DNA from: Vulcanisaeta distributa JCM 11216
GTDB lineage: Archaea; Thermoproteota; Thermoprotei; Thermoproteales; Thermocladiaceae
DNA: 64,000 nt
Direction of reading: 5' to 3'
NCBI RefSeq assembly: GCF_001315985.1
Contig: NZ_BBBI01000001.1
Location: 124,001 to 188,000, forward strand
In this document: positions 51,279 to 63,097 of the stretch, piece after piece
How the letters are laid out: the number at the start of each line of letters is the position of its first letter
Numbering within the stretch: the first letter of the stretch is position 1
The notes under the pieces: model-generated
Database searches by the model: none
The model's input: only the letters and a program-made list of their open reading frames with translations
What the model was told of the DNA's origin: nothing
Translations under genes and position numbers: made by a program

Positions 51279-51870
51279 CTAATTTGAATGATTATTCATG
51301 TGTAGAAAGTGAAAAAAAGAGAATCTATCTATAATTGGTATAAGCGCCACTGACGAGATTACAACAATAGGCTTCCAGGGAATTAAAGCCCTAGGCGCCT
51401 CCAGTTGTATTCTCATATTCTCAATAACATCACTAATGCACCGGCCCAACGGCTTAATACATATCCTTCTTTCTTTCACAAAATGCCTTAGTGCATCATA
51501 AACCTCATAGACGATATTGAACCTAGGACCAATGAGGTGCTGCAGATACTCCCTACTAATTTCGATCTCGGTCTCTATTACCCCATTACTGAAGATCCTC
51601 GTATGGATTTCCCACGGCTCATGAATTCTCATTACTAAGCTATACGTCTCGCCTTTATTTACTGACAACATTGTTTTTCTAAACCCTCTGTTGATTAGCC
51701 CCCCATTGCTGCATCATATACTCTATAGGGAGGTATCTTGATGATGAATATGGGATTTCGTGAACCCCCCTCATTATTAGATTAAGAGGTATTCTATATC
51801 TTGTTCCATCCTCAAGACGTACAAGCCAGGCAGGTAAACAATGTAGGTACTCCCTATAAGTAATAATCAA
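51279..51870 (-). CDS. Membrane-anchored protein of unknown function (frameshifted)
   Basis: Two frames read as one protein of about 197 residues if the C6 run at 51709 has five. It begins MIITYREYLHCLPAWLVRLE, then EWIHTRIF and YLQHLIGPRFNIVYEVYDAL, and ends in a helix (WKPIVVISSVALIPIIDRF). The body is soluble and the last 30 residues are the only hydrophobic segment, so it is tail-anchored. The G6 run at 51765 keeps the frame. No family recognised. Confidence 0.5.
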
Positions 51871-51961
51871 CGTGATCCTTTAAATTCATTTCTACATAAT
51901 TTAAATGTGATGGGGGGGAGACTCCAATTCTGCTTTTCATGATTAGTTAACTGGTTTTGGC

Positions 51962-54814
51962 TTAAGGTTCGGAGGTTGGGGGGGAAATGACCCCCCCTAT
52001 AGACTTATTGTAAAATGGCCACCAATTCCACTTACCAAGCAGAACTATTATAGCCGGCACGAGTAATGGCCTGACTACGAATGAATCAATAATTACTGAT
52101 GAGCCACTGCGAGGGCTACTTGCTTGAGTATGTAGATGCTTGATAGTGCTAGGGAGGCAAAGGCCATGGCCAGCACTAAGGCCGCGCCCGTTACCACGGG
52201 CCCCCCCGTAACCTCAACTGCCCTGACTATAGCGTCCTTATCACTTAATCCATTGTTAATCTCCTCCCTGAATCTGCTGACTATGAATAGGTCGTAGTCA
52301 GTACCAACACTCAGCAATAGTGATATTAAAATCACAGGCATTAACCAATAGGTTTGTATCCCCCCCATTAATCCCTGAAATACGAATATTGTTAATGCCA
52401 AGGACCAGGTGATGCTCATGAGAACCGTGGCCACGAGCCTCAGTGGTATCATTACGGACCTCATATAAATTGTGAGTATAACAATGTTTATGGCTATCAT
52501 TACGTAGATTATGAGACCGTAGTACTCACGCTCAAAGCCAAGCACGAAGTAATACTTATCCGCAGGTGACCCTCCAATCAATACCTTAGTCCCATACTCC
52601 CTAGCCACCTCATTAGCCACCTCCCTTAGGCTTAGGTATATTGGTATAAGTTTGTCGGATAATGATTGTTGATTAACCGTGGCGGTTATTATATACATGT
52701 CTGACCCATTGTATGATAGGGCCGCATTTATTACATAGTCCTGCCCCCCCTTAATGGCATTGAGCAACGCCAACGCGGCTGTCTTATTGCCATAAATAAC
52801 TAAGTACGCTGTTGAATAATCATAATTCCTGAAATAACCAATTAATAGGCTAAGCCCAACCTTAGCCGGCGTATTAGGCATGACTTGCACGGGGTCTGTG
52901 GTTATCCTAATGTTTAGCAATAAGTATGTGAGGGCTAAGGCAGTGATTGCCAGGAATATGGTCACGACTAACCTCGGCCTATCAACGGCGAACTTGGCCA
53001 TCCTTGAGAGAAAGGCGGTCCTCAACTCAACGGACTTTGCCTCAATCCCATGGGCCATAGAACGCCATCGCCAAGTAACCTCATGAATTCGGGCAGTATT
53101 ACCGCGGTTGCCATTACCGTGAATGCCACGGCGATTATGAACCCAATGCCAATGTCCTGTATGTAACCGTACCTAGATATTACGAAGCTGCCAAGCCCAA
53201 GTCCAACAACCGACGCACTGGCTAGTATTGTTGGTCTAACACGGGATAAAACAATACTCAATGCTTTATTCTTATCATGCCCCCCCTAATCCTCTCCTCT
53301 AAATACCTACTAAGCATGAGCATGCTGTAATCGACACCTATACCAAATATTACTGGGGCTATCATGTAAACGGTTAGGTAGTAAAGCTTGAAGTGTATTG
53401 CCCAGTTATAGAGTAGCCCGAGGGATGCCAGGTATGTTAGGCCAAGTATTGTCAATGACATGACTGGACCCACCAGGGTACCGAGCATTGCAATCATTGT
53501 TACGAACACGAGGGCTGCCGTGGTCTTATCAATGATATTTACATCGTTTGTAACCATCTCCTGAAGTTCGTATAGAATAACATCAGTGCTCACTGGGTAT
53601 ACCCAGTCCTTCTTTGTTAGTAGGTCATAAATTGTGTCCTCGTAATTGCTCGGTAGTGAGATGAAGGCTACGGTGTACGTATCATTTAGAAACTCCTGGG
53701 TTAGGTTGTCAGGTAAATCGAGAATGCTTGGCGGCGGATGCTCCTGCATTAATGCGTTGGTTACACTACTTCTTATTTCATTCAATACCGTATTTACTAC
53801 CGATGTATTATTGTTGCATGCTAATTGGTAGATATATGGCGTCAATATAATGGGTGTGTCGTTTATATACTCTTGCATTAGTAAGAGCCTTAGTAGTTTC
53901 ATGTCCGTGTTTGGCCCTATTAATACGGCAATCCCAAGGTCTGTGTAATTAACGTCGTTATTAAGCAACACGTCGTAGACATACCCAGTTATATTGCCTA
54001 TGTTAATTCCTGGATACTCCTGCTGAATTATGTACTCGTAATTCATTAGTAGGATCCCCCCCGTTATATTTTCTGAAATTAATTTATACGGCGATGGCCC
54101 ATTGCCAATATTACTAACTAATTGAGTAAGTGTTCTATTGGCTAGTTCATCTATGTAATTGTCATAATGCCTGTACTTAATTTCGTAGTCTTTTGTCGTC
54201 AAATAAAATAACGTAGTTAATGATGCGTTTGGGTATTTCTCCAGGTAATAGTCCTCAATTTCATAATAAAGGAGCTGCGCATAATCTATTGTTGCATTAA
54301 ACTTGCCGCTAATATCGTTACTAATGTTATAAACCATGGAATAATACTCCCTATTCAGCCGTATTATTGATGAGCACTCATTATTTAATGACCAATAAAG
54401 ACTCCATACACTGCCGGTTTCGTTATTAATTATTTCGGCAGTGACGTTATTTATTGTTTCATTATATATCGTGTACGCGTCATTATATACAGTTAATAAA
54501 TCAGTAATTGTTATGTTTGGTGCATCAACCTCCTTAATAATATTATTTACGTAATTCAAGTGGTCTTTAATGCTCATTGTACTGTTGCTGTTCAACTTGA
54601 CTACAACAACAAGTGTTGTCTCGTTGGAGGTACCTATGTACTTATTAACTAGGTTGTCGACGATCACCGGCTCTACGTTACCCGGCATTAACTGCGTCTC
54701 ATCGTATGTTAGTACATTAAATACACGGAATGAGTAATGGGCTAGGTAAATCATAAGAATCAGCCAGGCCATAATTATTAATATTGATAGTCGACTCCTC
54801 GATATCATTCTCAA
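51962..54814 (-). CDS. MMPL/RND-family transporter with large extracellular domain (frameshifted)
   Basis: About 950 residues. Helix 1 (SILIIMAWLILMIYLAHYSF) is followed by an extracellular domain of about 380 residues rich in Asn and Tyr, then the MMPL core (VIFGIGVDYSMLMLSRYLEE in helix 4) and a second copy (LLSVGTDYDLFIVSRFREEI). Breaks are at about 53280 (C7, five needed), 53078 (GGGG, one missing) and 52110 (SVIIDSFVVRPLLVPAIIVL follows). Such proteins export lipids, drugs or membrane components using the proton gradient. The acidic GxDYS/T residues are present in both halves. An ABC ATPase and a coiled-coil protein are divergently encoded next to it. Confidence 0.88.
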
Positions 54815-54852
54815 TAAGGGATTTTAACCAGTATTAAATACCATTCCCCCCC

Positions 54853-55724
54853 GTGAGGAGCAATGAGGAGGTCGTTAAGCTCGTTAATGTCAGTAAGAGG
54901 TATTACCTGAGTAGTAGTGTTTATGTTGATGCATTAATTAATGTGAACCTAACAATCAGAAGTAGGGAAATAGCAATCATAATGGGACCCAGTGGGTCTG
55001 GTAAGACCACGTTGATGAACATAATGGGTACACTTGATAAGCCGACTAGTGGGCAGGTCATTATTGATGGCATCGACGTTACTAACATAGATGAGAAGTA
55101 TTTATCGAAGTTCAGGCTTGAGAGGCTGGGTTTCGTATTTCAACAGTATAACCTTGTTTCGCAATTAACCGCCCTTGAGAATGTGATGCTACCAATGCTA
55201 TTAACGGGTAGGTACACGAAGGATGAGGCCAGGGAGAAGGCCAGGTTACTTCTAGATCTAGTTGGGTAGGTGAGTTTGCGAATAATAAGCCTAGTCAATT
55301 AAGTGGCGGTCAGCAACAGAGGGTGGCGATCGCCAGGGCATTGGCTAATGATCCATCATTTGTGATTATGGATGAGCCGACAGGGTCCATAGACCTGGCC
55401 AGTTCGTACATGATCCTGGATCTAATTAAGTTATTGAACAAGGCCGTAGGTGTCACCTTCGTGATCGCCACGCATAACATGGAGGTTGCGGCAATAGGTC
55501 ATAGGATCATTTACCTCAGGGGGGGTGGTAGGATAATGAGTGAGAGTGATCTTGCAAGGATTAAGGAGGAGTTCAGTAGGCTAAGGGTTGATCAGGTGGC
55601 CGTGATTAAGTCGTATCTTAGGATACTCGATCTTGAGGAGAGGAGGTTGAGGAGGCTGGGTCAGGATTTAAGTGAGATAGAAAGGAAGAGGAACCTAGTA
55701 AATAGTTTTATTGGGCCTATATAG
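54853..55724 (+). CDS. MacB/LolD-type ABC ATPase (frameshifted)
   Basis: Walker A is IIMGPSGSGKTTLMNIMG, the Q-loop FVFQQYNLVSQLTALENVML, signature LSGGQQQRVAIARALA and Walker B FVIMDEPTGSIDL. One missing stretch near 55266 splits LLLDLVG from LGEFANNKPSQLSGG. Behind the ATPase core, 60 extra residues form a helical tail (LRILDLEERRLRRLGQDLSE), unusual for LolD. The gene diverges from the MMPL gene by 38 bases and is followed after 39 bases by the coiled-coil protein. No FtsX-type permease is visible in the cluster. Confidence 0.85.
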
Positions 55725-55763
55725 GGAATTAGGTTTAATTAATTATGCCCTAGTGTTTTATCG

Positions 55764-57693
55764 ATGAATATTAAGTACAAATTGGTACCAATCTTGGCAA
55801 TCATGGTTTTGTTAATGATGAGTATTACTACATATGCGAATGATTCATTAAATGCGTATTTCACCATTAATTACGTAACATACCTAAACCCCGATAATCA
55901 GGCCACGAATTATTACATCGAGTATTACCTGGTGCTTTATAATAATGAACCCAACCCAGTATCACTTAATGTATCAATGATAGTATTACCGTACTCAAAT
56001 ATAATATATGTATCGCCGCAAGCAACTTCAATAAACGGTAACACCGTTACTTGGGTCATCACAGTACAGCCCTATTCGGAGGAGACTCTTGATTTAAGAT
56101 TCAAGCCGGTCTACACATTATTGCCAATAGCATCACTGAATTACCAAGTCCTTGTTAATAACTCAGGCATTAATTCAACAATAATTAATGGCGGCGTTGG
56201 TACTGAGGTTAATCTCTCATTAAATGTAACCAATCTACTTCCATTCCCTATAATGACCACTGTGACCCTGACTAGGCAATCAGGGTTATTTTATGAATAT
56301 AATATAACGCCAACTTTATCCCAGAACATACTTGGTTATGAGGTTGATTATTGGATATTCAATACCGAAAACTCCACACCCTTCTCATTAAACATGCTTG
56401 TTGAGGATATGGGGGCCATGGCACAGCGTTAGGATTAATCCAATAACCGTTCAGGTAAGTATTGATTTGAATGAGTCAGTAAGTTCCCTAAATGAGGCAA
56501 TTACTAACCTAAATAGCACACTTAATCAATTAAGGAGTTTCACGGAGTCATTAACAAACTCCTCTGGGCTAGAGGGCAATTACACGGCGCAATTCCTACA
56601 GTTAATAAGCCTACTCAATGAGACGTCCCAAGTGCTTGGTGCTTCAGCATATATAATAAACTCAACATTAATGGTGGAAGGGCTCCTTCAGGCTCAATTG
56701 ATCGAGCTCAAGGTGGCCCTTTCAACGGAGGGGGGGCAGGTACTGGGTACGGAAGCTAACGTGATCTCCCAGATAAGGGGATTATTAAGTCCTATTGTGA
56801 GCAATGAACAAAGCTATATCAATGCATTGAATATGCTGAAGCAGGACTTAACCCAGATAGAGAGTTCCACCAACAATGCAACGTTAATTAATGAGATAAA
56901 TAATGCAATAATGATAATAAATCAACTCGAGAATCTATTAACGGCGCTTAACCAGGTATATAATGGACTCGGTACGGTACAGAACGAGTTAACGTCAACG
57001 CAGGTCCAGGTCAACCAGGCAGTGAGTGGTTTGAACTACGCGATATCAGCTGCCAATGAGAGCGAGGTATTGATAATTAGTATATCGAGAGAGCTCTACA
57101 TGCTCCATAATGAGTTAACAAACCTGACCAATCAATTATTAATCACGTACATAAACCTATCATCATATCAAACAAGGGCATTGTCATACATGACACAGGT
57201 AAGCAGATATGAAGGCGAGATTGAGAGCGACATCATGAGCGACGAGGTTAAAAAGGCAGTACTGACGGCTCTAGCTAGGCAATACCTTACGTACCTAAGC
57301 ATTAATAATACGAATGCTGATATTGACGTGACCGTGGAGGAGACGTTCGTGATAAATATGCCATCGGTTGTAAACACGCAGTATTTATTACAGCTCGTAA
57401 ACATGACTGCGGCCCAGGGCAGTGCACCGCCGGGTGTCAATGCTGTTAATGATGCATCATCTAATGCGATGAAAATGGATACTGTTTATGACATAGTGAG
57501 CAAAATGAGAGCGGCCATTATTACTGGTAATTACTCAGGGTTTATTGCATTGATGCGCGAAGTGGTATTGTCAGATGCCGTTGGTTTAATGCAACAGATT
57601 AGTGGTGAATACGCCAGTTATTACTCAGTATTACCAATTGTTATTGTGTTGTTTATAATACTTATATCAATGATTATGAGGAGGATCCATTGA
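55764..57693 (+). CDS. Secreted coiled-coil protein with C-terminal membrane anchor (frameshifted)
   Basis: A signal peptide (MNIKYKLVPILAIMVLLMMS), a beta-rich surface domain with NxT/NxS sites, then a break at the G5 run 56411 (four needed: DMGPWHSVRINPITVQV). From residue ~225 a long coiled coil of about 300 residues follows (NEAITNLNSTLNQLRSFTES, NEINNAIMIINQLENLLTAL), then a helix VLPIVIVLFIILISMIM and RRIH. It looks like a pseudoperiplasmic adaptor that would bridge the MMPL pump or the ATPase to the outside. The start is a clear ATG 40 bases after the ABC stop. Confidence 0.7.
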
Positions 57694-57715
57694 TAATTAT
57701 TTTTAATGGGCATGG

Positions 57716-58357
57716 GTGTTTACCTTAAATAGAGGTATTATTTCGGCTGTTCTTGTGCATAGTGATCATGATGAATTAATGGAGATGGAGAAGTACGTAA
57801 GCAGGTTAATAGAGTTCCTAGGCGATGATCCAAACAGGCCTGGCTTAAGGGAAACACCCAGGAGGTTCATGAACGCACTTCTCGAGTTGACACGAGGTCT
57901 AAGGGAACCACCGCCCAAGGTTAAGTTCTTCCCTATGGAGGGTAATGAGTATGTTGGTCGTATATCAATTAATGATATTAGGTTCATATCACTGTGCGAG
58001 CACCACATGCTACCGGTCATTGGAACAGTAACCGTGGTTTACGAACCACTCAACAGCGAGGTTCCTGGCCTGAGTAAGGTGGCTAGGTATGTTAAGTGGC
58101 TCGCGGCAAGGCCCATGCTCCAGGAGAGGTTTACGGCAAGGCTAGCCAACGAGCTTAAGGAAGTGCTTCATGCCAGGTACGTCTATGTCAAGGTTTGCGC
58201 ATTGCACATGTGCGCCATGATTAGGGGTGTTAAGGATGAGGATATGTACATGGTCACGGAGGCTTGGTCTGATGGTATAAGTAATGAGGAGTTGAGAGAT
58301 TTAAGGAATTCAACGCATTGTAGGGTCCCTAGGATAGTCTTGACTAAGGAATATTAA
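57716..58357 (+). CDS. folE: GTP cyclohydrolase I
   Basis: All active-site motifs of FolE type I are present: FLGDDPNRPGLRETPRRFMN, SLCEHHMLPVIGTVTVVYEP (zinc Cys and His), VPGLSKVARYVKWLAARPML, and CALHMCAMIRGVKDEDM (the second Cys). It turns GTP into 7,8-dihydroneopterin triphosphate, the first step to pterins. The printed start GTG at 57716 may be 21 residues too early; an ATG at 57779 (MEMEKYVSRLIEFLG) is a plausible alternative. Confidence 0.93.
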   Translation: MFTLNRGIISAVLVHSDHDELMEMEKYVSRLIEFLGDDPNRPGLRETPRRFMNALLELTRGLREPPPKVKFFPMEGNEYVGRISINDIRFISLCEHHMLPVIGTVTVVYEPLNSEVPGLSKVARYVKWLAARPMLQERFTARLANELKEVLHARYVYVKVCALHMCAMIRGVKDEDMYMVTEAWSDGISNEELRDLRNSTHCRVPRIVLTKEY

Positions 58358-58382
58358 TGAGATTAGAATTAAGGATGGTTAG

Positions 58383-58841
58383 GTGTTCACTAGGATGAAC
58401 CCGGTGGAGCATGTCGAGCTTAGTACGCATGTACACGCAACGGAGAGCGAACTCAAGGTTGTGAAGGCACTACTTAACTTAATACCACCTGAGTACAGGG
58501 ATGGAGTGAGTATAATAAGAAGTGGAGGGCAGGGGGGGCATTTCGGTAATGACATAAATACGGTAAAGATACAATTAAAAGGTGAGGAGGCACTACGTAC
58601 TACGCAATACATATTTAGGGGGGGGATTGATCAATTGGATAGTGAGATAATACTAGTCACATTGAGCAGTAGGTTCGGTGATGGTAAATTATACCTCAGG
58701 TTTAATAAGCAGTTGGCCTATAGTGGCGTGGCTAGGCTTGACGATGGTGATGACGTGATTAAGGTGATAATAAGGTTTAATCACTGGGTGATTAAAAATG
58801 AGGGTATTGAAAACGTAATTAGGCAATTAATTACCCGTTAA
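58383..58841 (+). CDS. COG1325-like predicted RNA-binding/exosome-associated protein
   Basis: The sequence [40 protein letters not shown] and [20 protein letters not shown] resemble COG1325 proteins, which have been linked to the archaeal exosome. The final part holds [20 protein letters not shown]. Length 152. The gene follows folE by 25 bases and may share its transcript. Its stop overlaps the ilvD stop on the other strand. G7/G8 runs at 58532 and 58618 add Gly. Function by family guess only. Confidence 0.6.
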   Translation: MFTRMNPVEHVELSTHVHATESELKVVKALLNLIPPEYRDGVSIIRSGGQGGHFGNDINTVKIQLKGEEALRTTQYIFRGGIDQLDSEIILVTLSSRFGDGKLYLRFNKQLAYSGVARLDDGDDVIKVIIRFNHWVIKNEGIENVIRQLITR

Positions 58842-60543
58842 AGCCTTGGTAGGGTCACGGCGCCCATTGACGCTGATGTAACCAACGACGCGTACTTAGC
58901 CAGTAATCCCCCCCTTGTGTACCTAGGCGACGGTGATTGCCAATTCTTCAACCTCCTCTTAATCTCCTCCTCAGGCACCAGCAAATCTAGGCGGCCATTC
59001 TCTACATCAATGAGTATTCTATCACCATCCTCAACAACGGCTATCGGCCTCCAACGGCCGCCTCGGGAGCCACGTGGCCAACCATGAAGCCGCGGGTAGC
59101 ACCGCTGAACCTGCCGTCAGTGACCAACGCTACGTCCTTACCCAACCCAGCCCCCCCTACCAGAGCTGCCGTGACCCTAAGCATCTCCGGCATTCCAGGA
59201 CCACCCTTAGGACCCTCATACCTAATGACAACCACATCACCCGGCCTAACCTCACCCCCCCTCCTAATTGCCTGGAACGCCTCCTCCTCACTATTGAACG
59301 GCCTTGCCCTACCCTCAAACCTCATTAACTCCGTAGCCGCGACCTTAATCACGGCACCCTCAGGCGCCAATGAGCCCTTGAGTATTCTAATGCCGCCCCC
59401 CCAGGGCTTTATTGGGTTGCTCACGTCCCTAACTATGTGGTCATGCGGTACATTTGGGAACTTGTAATTCTTTAGATTCTCCTCCATTGTCTTGCCCGTT
59501 ATTGTAAGTACCTTACCATTGAGTAGACCCGCCTTTAGTAGCTTCAACATAACTAGTGGGACGCCGCCGACGGCGTCGAGGTCGGCCATTACGTAATCAC
59601 CGCCAGGTCTTAAGCTCGCTATGTATGGGGTTCTCTTGGATATCCTGTCGAAGTCCTCGAGTGTTAACTTAACCCCCCCAGCCTCATGTGCTATGGCCAG
59701 TAGGTGTAGTATGGCGTTGGTTGATCCGCCCATCGCCATTAATACCGTTATGGCATTCTCAAAGGCCTCGTATGTCATGACGTCCCTAGGCTTAATACCA
59801 AGTTCCATGGCATTCATTAGCGCAACGCCGCTCTCAACCGCATACATTACTCTTCTAGCTGATGTGGCCGGTGGTGAGGCACTCCCTGGTAAGGCCATGC
59901 CCAACGCCTCCGCTATGGCTGCCATGGTGTTTGCTGTGAACATACCTGCGCAGGTTCCATAGGTTGGGTGGGCCCTCTTTTCTATTTCATAAAGCTCATC
60001 CTCCGTGATCTTACCCGCGAGGTAGGCGCCTATTGCCTCGTGAACATCCTCAATTGTGAGTTTAAGATTACCGTAAAAACCAGGCTCCGCCGTCCCACCG
60101 TATAGGTAAACAGCGGGTATGTTTAACCTAGCCATGGCCATTAGGATTCCCGGTGTTGTCTTATCACAACCGCCGATACCAACGAAACCATCAAACGCAT
60201 GCGCATTAATCTGGGCCTCTATCGTATCAGCAATGACCTCCCTACTCACCAGGCTATACCTCATACCCTCAGTACCCATCCCAATGTTGTCATTAACGAC
60301 TATCGTCGGCACAGTAAGCGGCGAGCCACCACCCCCCCTACGCACACCCTCCTTAACGTGGACGGCCAATTGAAGTGTATGTATATTACACGGCCCAGCC
60401 TCACTCCACGCAGCAACAACAGCAACCAATGGCTTACCAATGTCCTCATCCGAAAAGCCTATAGACCTCAGGAAAGCCCTGTGCGGTGCGTTTAAGACAC
60501 CTCCATACCTCTCCTGACTTCGCAGGTTGACCTTAACCATCAA
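58838..60543 (-). CDS. ilvD: Dihydroxy-acid dehydratase (frameshifted C-terminus)
   Basis: The iron-sulfur ligands are in [15 protein letters not shown] and [17 protein letters not shown], and the hallmark [20 protein letters not shown] closes the protein core. The printed frame stops at 59041 where one G is missing in [14 protein letters not shown]; the repaired gene continues to TAA 58840-58838 (about 568 residues, the normal size). It makes 2-oxo acids in valine, leucine and isoleucine synthesis. C7 runs at 59150, 59254, 59395, 59671 and 60332 each add a Gly, e.g. [11 protein letters not shown]. Confidence 0.95.
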
Positions 60544-60650
60544 TAATCTATATACCCACCCCCCCTATTAAATTAATTCACTACTTAACACATTAGAATG
60601 AGAATCAACATAATACTTAATAATTCGGTCATAGATCAATAGTAATTTGT

Positions 60651-61127
60651 ATGTCATTTACGTTAACAAGCCCCCCCGCCTTTAAGTATGGTGAGAGAAT
60701 CCCAAGGAAGTACACGTGCGATGACGTTGATGTAAGCCCGCCATTACAATGGTCAAGTGCACCACCAGGTACTAAGTCCTTGGTTCTAATAATGGAGGAC
60801 CCAGACGCACCAATAGGTACATTCACCCACTGGGTTCTATACAATATACCACCCGATAGGACTGACCTCCCTGAGAACGTACCGAAGACCCCCCCAGTAG
60901 TTGAGGGAATCGGCGTGCAGGGTATTAATGACTTCGGCAGGGTTGGCTATGGCGGTCCATGCCCACCAAGGGGGGGCCACGGTCCGCACAGGTACTTCTT
61001 TAGATTATACGCATTAAATACTGTACCCAATATTAAGCAGAGGGCGTCTAAGGATGAGGTTTTAAGGATTATAAAGAATAATATAATCGGTACGGCAGAG
61101 TACATGGGGGGGACGTACTCAAGGTAA
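60651..61127 (+). CDS. PEBP-family (YbhB/YbcL-like) phosphatidylethanolamine-binding protein
   Basis: A 158-residue PEBP: the start MSFTLTSP, RIPRKYTCDDVDVSPPLQWS, LVLIMEDPDAPIGTFTHWVL and CPPRGHGPHRYFFRLYAL are the family motifs. Three runs inflate it: TSPAFKYG became SPPAFKYG (C7, 60671), CPPRGHGPH became RGGHGPH (G7, 60970), and EYMGTYSR became MGGTYSR (G7, 61107). The ligand pocket residues D, P and H are intact. Function in archaea unknown. It stands alone between ilvD and an exporter. Confidence 0.92.
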   Translation: MSFTLTSPPAFKYGERIPRKYTCDDVDVSPPLQWSSAPPGTKSLVLIMEDPDAPIGTFTHWVLYNIPPDRTDLPENVPKTPPVVEGIGVQGINDFGRVGYGGPCPPRGGHGPHRYFFRLYALNTVPNIKQRASKDEVLRIIKNNIIGTAEYMGGTYSR

Positions 61128-61153
61128 TAAGCACTTTTTAACTTCGTTCAAAA

Positions 61154-62032
61154 TTACGCTTCGCTTAAATACCTCCAGGAAAGCACGATTCCTATTATCG
61201 AGAATATTGCCGCGAAGGCTATTAGGTATGTGAAATCAAGCAATAAGTTATACCCAGTCACGCCAAGTAATAATTGCCTATTGATGTCGTTTACATAAGT
61301 CAATGGGTTCACATAGGCAATGGGCTTTAACCACCAGGGCATTGACTTAACCGGGTAGAAGGAGTTGCTCGCGAACATCAGCGGCATGTTCAGTAGGTTC
61401 ATTATCGCCATCTGAGACTCCCAGGAGGTTGACCTTAGGGCTAGCGTCACGAATAGCGATGCGAAGCCCATGGACATTAGGGCAAGCGCCGCGTAGGCAC
61501 CTAGTATGTCCAGCGGGTTTAGGCTTGGGTTTAGGCTCATGCCGAGTAGCATCGCTATTATTAGCACTATTGTTGCTTGAACCAGGGATCTAATCATGGA
61601 GTTCAGGACCTTAGCCATCACGATATTGCCCCCCCTAGGCACTGGCGTAGTCAGTAACTTGCTTAGGACCCCCCCAAGTCTCCTATCCCACACAATACTC
61701 ATGCCGCTCTGTAATGATGTGAATAGCGTTATGAAGGAGAGCATGCCCACCGCCAGGAATGAGAAGTAGTCCGTGGTCCCGAAGTTCGCCTTTAGGACCT
61801 CAGACGCAATCTCATCAATTACCTGCTTGGGTATGTTTAACCCAGGTATATTAAGTCCACTTGTAAACATTGTTGCAAAGTTCATGGACTTACCGAAGAA
61901 CGCCAGCCAGACGATTGGTTGTATCAGCGATATTATCAATATGACGGGTGCCTTATACCACTTAGCCAACTCCCTATTTGTTAACGCCCAAAGCCCATGC
62001 AGTGGGTGTAGTTTCACGGCCATGCCCATCAC
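61154..62032 (-). CDS. ABC-2-type exporter permease (DrrB-like)
   Basis: A 292-residue ABC-2 permease with six hydrophobic helices. It begins HPLHGLWALTNRELAKWYKA and PVILIISLIQPIVWLAFFGK, then FLAVGMLSFITLFTSLQSGM and VWDRRLGGVLSKLLTTPVPR (coupling loop), and the last helices AYVNPLTYVNDINRQLL. The DrrB-like order of R and G residues is typical. It overlaps the ATPase gene by 4 bases. Substrate could be lipids or small drugs. C7 runs at 61628 and 61669 each add a Gly. Confidence 0.88.
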   Translation of the reverse strand: MMGMAVKLHPLHGLWALTNRELAKWYKAPVILIISLIQPIVWLAFFGKSMNFATMFTSGLNIPGLNIPKQVIDEIASEVLKANFGTTDYFSFLAVGMLSFITLFTSLQSGMSIVWDRRLGGVLSKLLTTPVPRGGNIVMAKVLNSMIRSLVQATIVLIIAMLLGMSLNPSLNPLDILGAYAALALMSMGFASLFVTLALRSTSWESQMAIMNLLNMPLMFASNSFYPVKSMPWWLKPIAYVNPLTYVNDINRQLLLGVTGYNLLLDFTYLIAFAAIFSIIGIVLSWRYLSEA

Positions 62033-63030
62033 CTCCTGGCCCTAGCCACAGTCCTCCTAAACCTCATAAACTCCTCCGAACTACCCTCCTCATCCCTAAG
62101 TCTCCTACCCGTGAACTCCAGGAATACCTCATCCATCGTGGGCTCCTTAATGGTTATGCTCGTAGCCCTAATACTAAGCTTATTAAGGGCCTCAAGTATT
62201 ATTGGGGGGGCCGCCGTATTACCATTCCTAACCTTAAAGGTTATCGTGTTACCATTAACAGTAACCCCACTAACGCCATCAATACCCTCAATAACCTTCC
62301 TGGCGGTATTAACATCCCCATTAACCTCAATTGTTATCACGTCGCCACCAACCTTCTCCTTAAGCTCCTTCGGTGTGCCGATGGCGAGTATCTTACCATG
62401 ATCAATGATCGCAACCCTCTCCGCATACTGATCAGCCTCCTCCAGGTAATGCGTGGTCATGAATATAGTCGTGCCATACTGCCTCCTAAGCCTATACACG
62501 TAATCCCAAATCGCAGCCCTAGTCTGGGCATCGAGGCCCAGCGTAGGCTCGTCAAGGAACAATATGGCAGGCCTATTAATGAGGCCCATGGCAATCTCCA
62601 ACCTCCTCCTCATGCCTCCTGAGTACGTCTCAACCTTCCTATCAGCCGCATAAGAAAGCTCCACCATATCAAGCAACTCAGCAGCCCTCTCCCTAGCCTC
62701 CCTCTTAGGAATACCATACAGCGCAGCAATAAGCATTAAATTCTCCCAACCAGTCAAATCCTCATCAGCAGTATACTCCTGAGGTACCACACCTATACTT
62801 TCCCTAACCTTAGCTGGCTGCTTAATCACGTCATAGCCATTAATTATTGCAGTTCCCTCGGTTGGTCTAGTTACTGTGGTTAGCATCTTTATCGTTGTCG
62901 TTTTACCTGCACCATTTGGCCCAAGGAATCCAAAGACCTCTCCATAATATACCTCGAAGTTTATATGGTCAACCGCGGTGAAGTTTCCATAGCGTTTCGT
63001 TAAGTTTATCGCCTTAATAGCTACTTCCAT
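62029..63030 (-). CDS. ABC transporter ATPase, DrrA-type
   Basis: A 333-residue ATPase with Walker A (FLGPNGAGKTTTIKMLTTVT), signature YSGGMRRRLEIAMGLINRPA, Walker B ILFLDEPTLGLDAQTRA and a C-terminal DUF4162-like domain that is usual for DrrA drug or lipid exporters. It forms the DrrAB-type pair with the overlapping permease. The start ATG at 63030 has a typical AT-rich region upstream. A G7 run at 62200 adds a Pro in AAPIILEAL. Confidence 0.92.
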   Translation of the reverse strand: MEVAIKAINLTKRYGNFTAVDHINFEVYYGEVFGFLGPNGAGKTTTIKMLTTVTRPTEGTAIINGYDVIKQPAKVRESIGVVPQEYTADEDLTGWENLMLIAALYGIPKREARERAAELLDMVELSYAADRKVETYSGGMRRRLEIAMGLINRPAILFLDEPTLGLDAQTRAAIWDYVYRLRRQYGTTIFMTTHYLEEADQYAERVAIIDHGKILAIGTPKELKEKVGGDVITIEVNGDVNTARKVIEGIDGVSGVTVNGNTITFKVRNGNTAAPPIILEALNKLSIRATSITIKEPTMDEVFLEFTGRRLRDEEGSSEEFMRFRRTVARARR

Positions 63031-63097
63031 AATGGTCGCGTAAGTCGTTCTATACCTTACATATAAATCTTTCTCTAAATCGATATCGAATATTCGA

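Noticed and set aside
51966-51997. G7 and C7 at 51979 and 51991 as a terminator hairpin
   Set aside because: Archaeal terminators are T-rich rather than G/C hairpins, and both runs are in the 3' coding end of the MMPL gene after repair.
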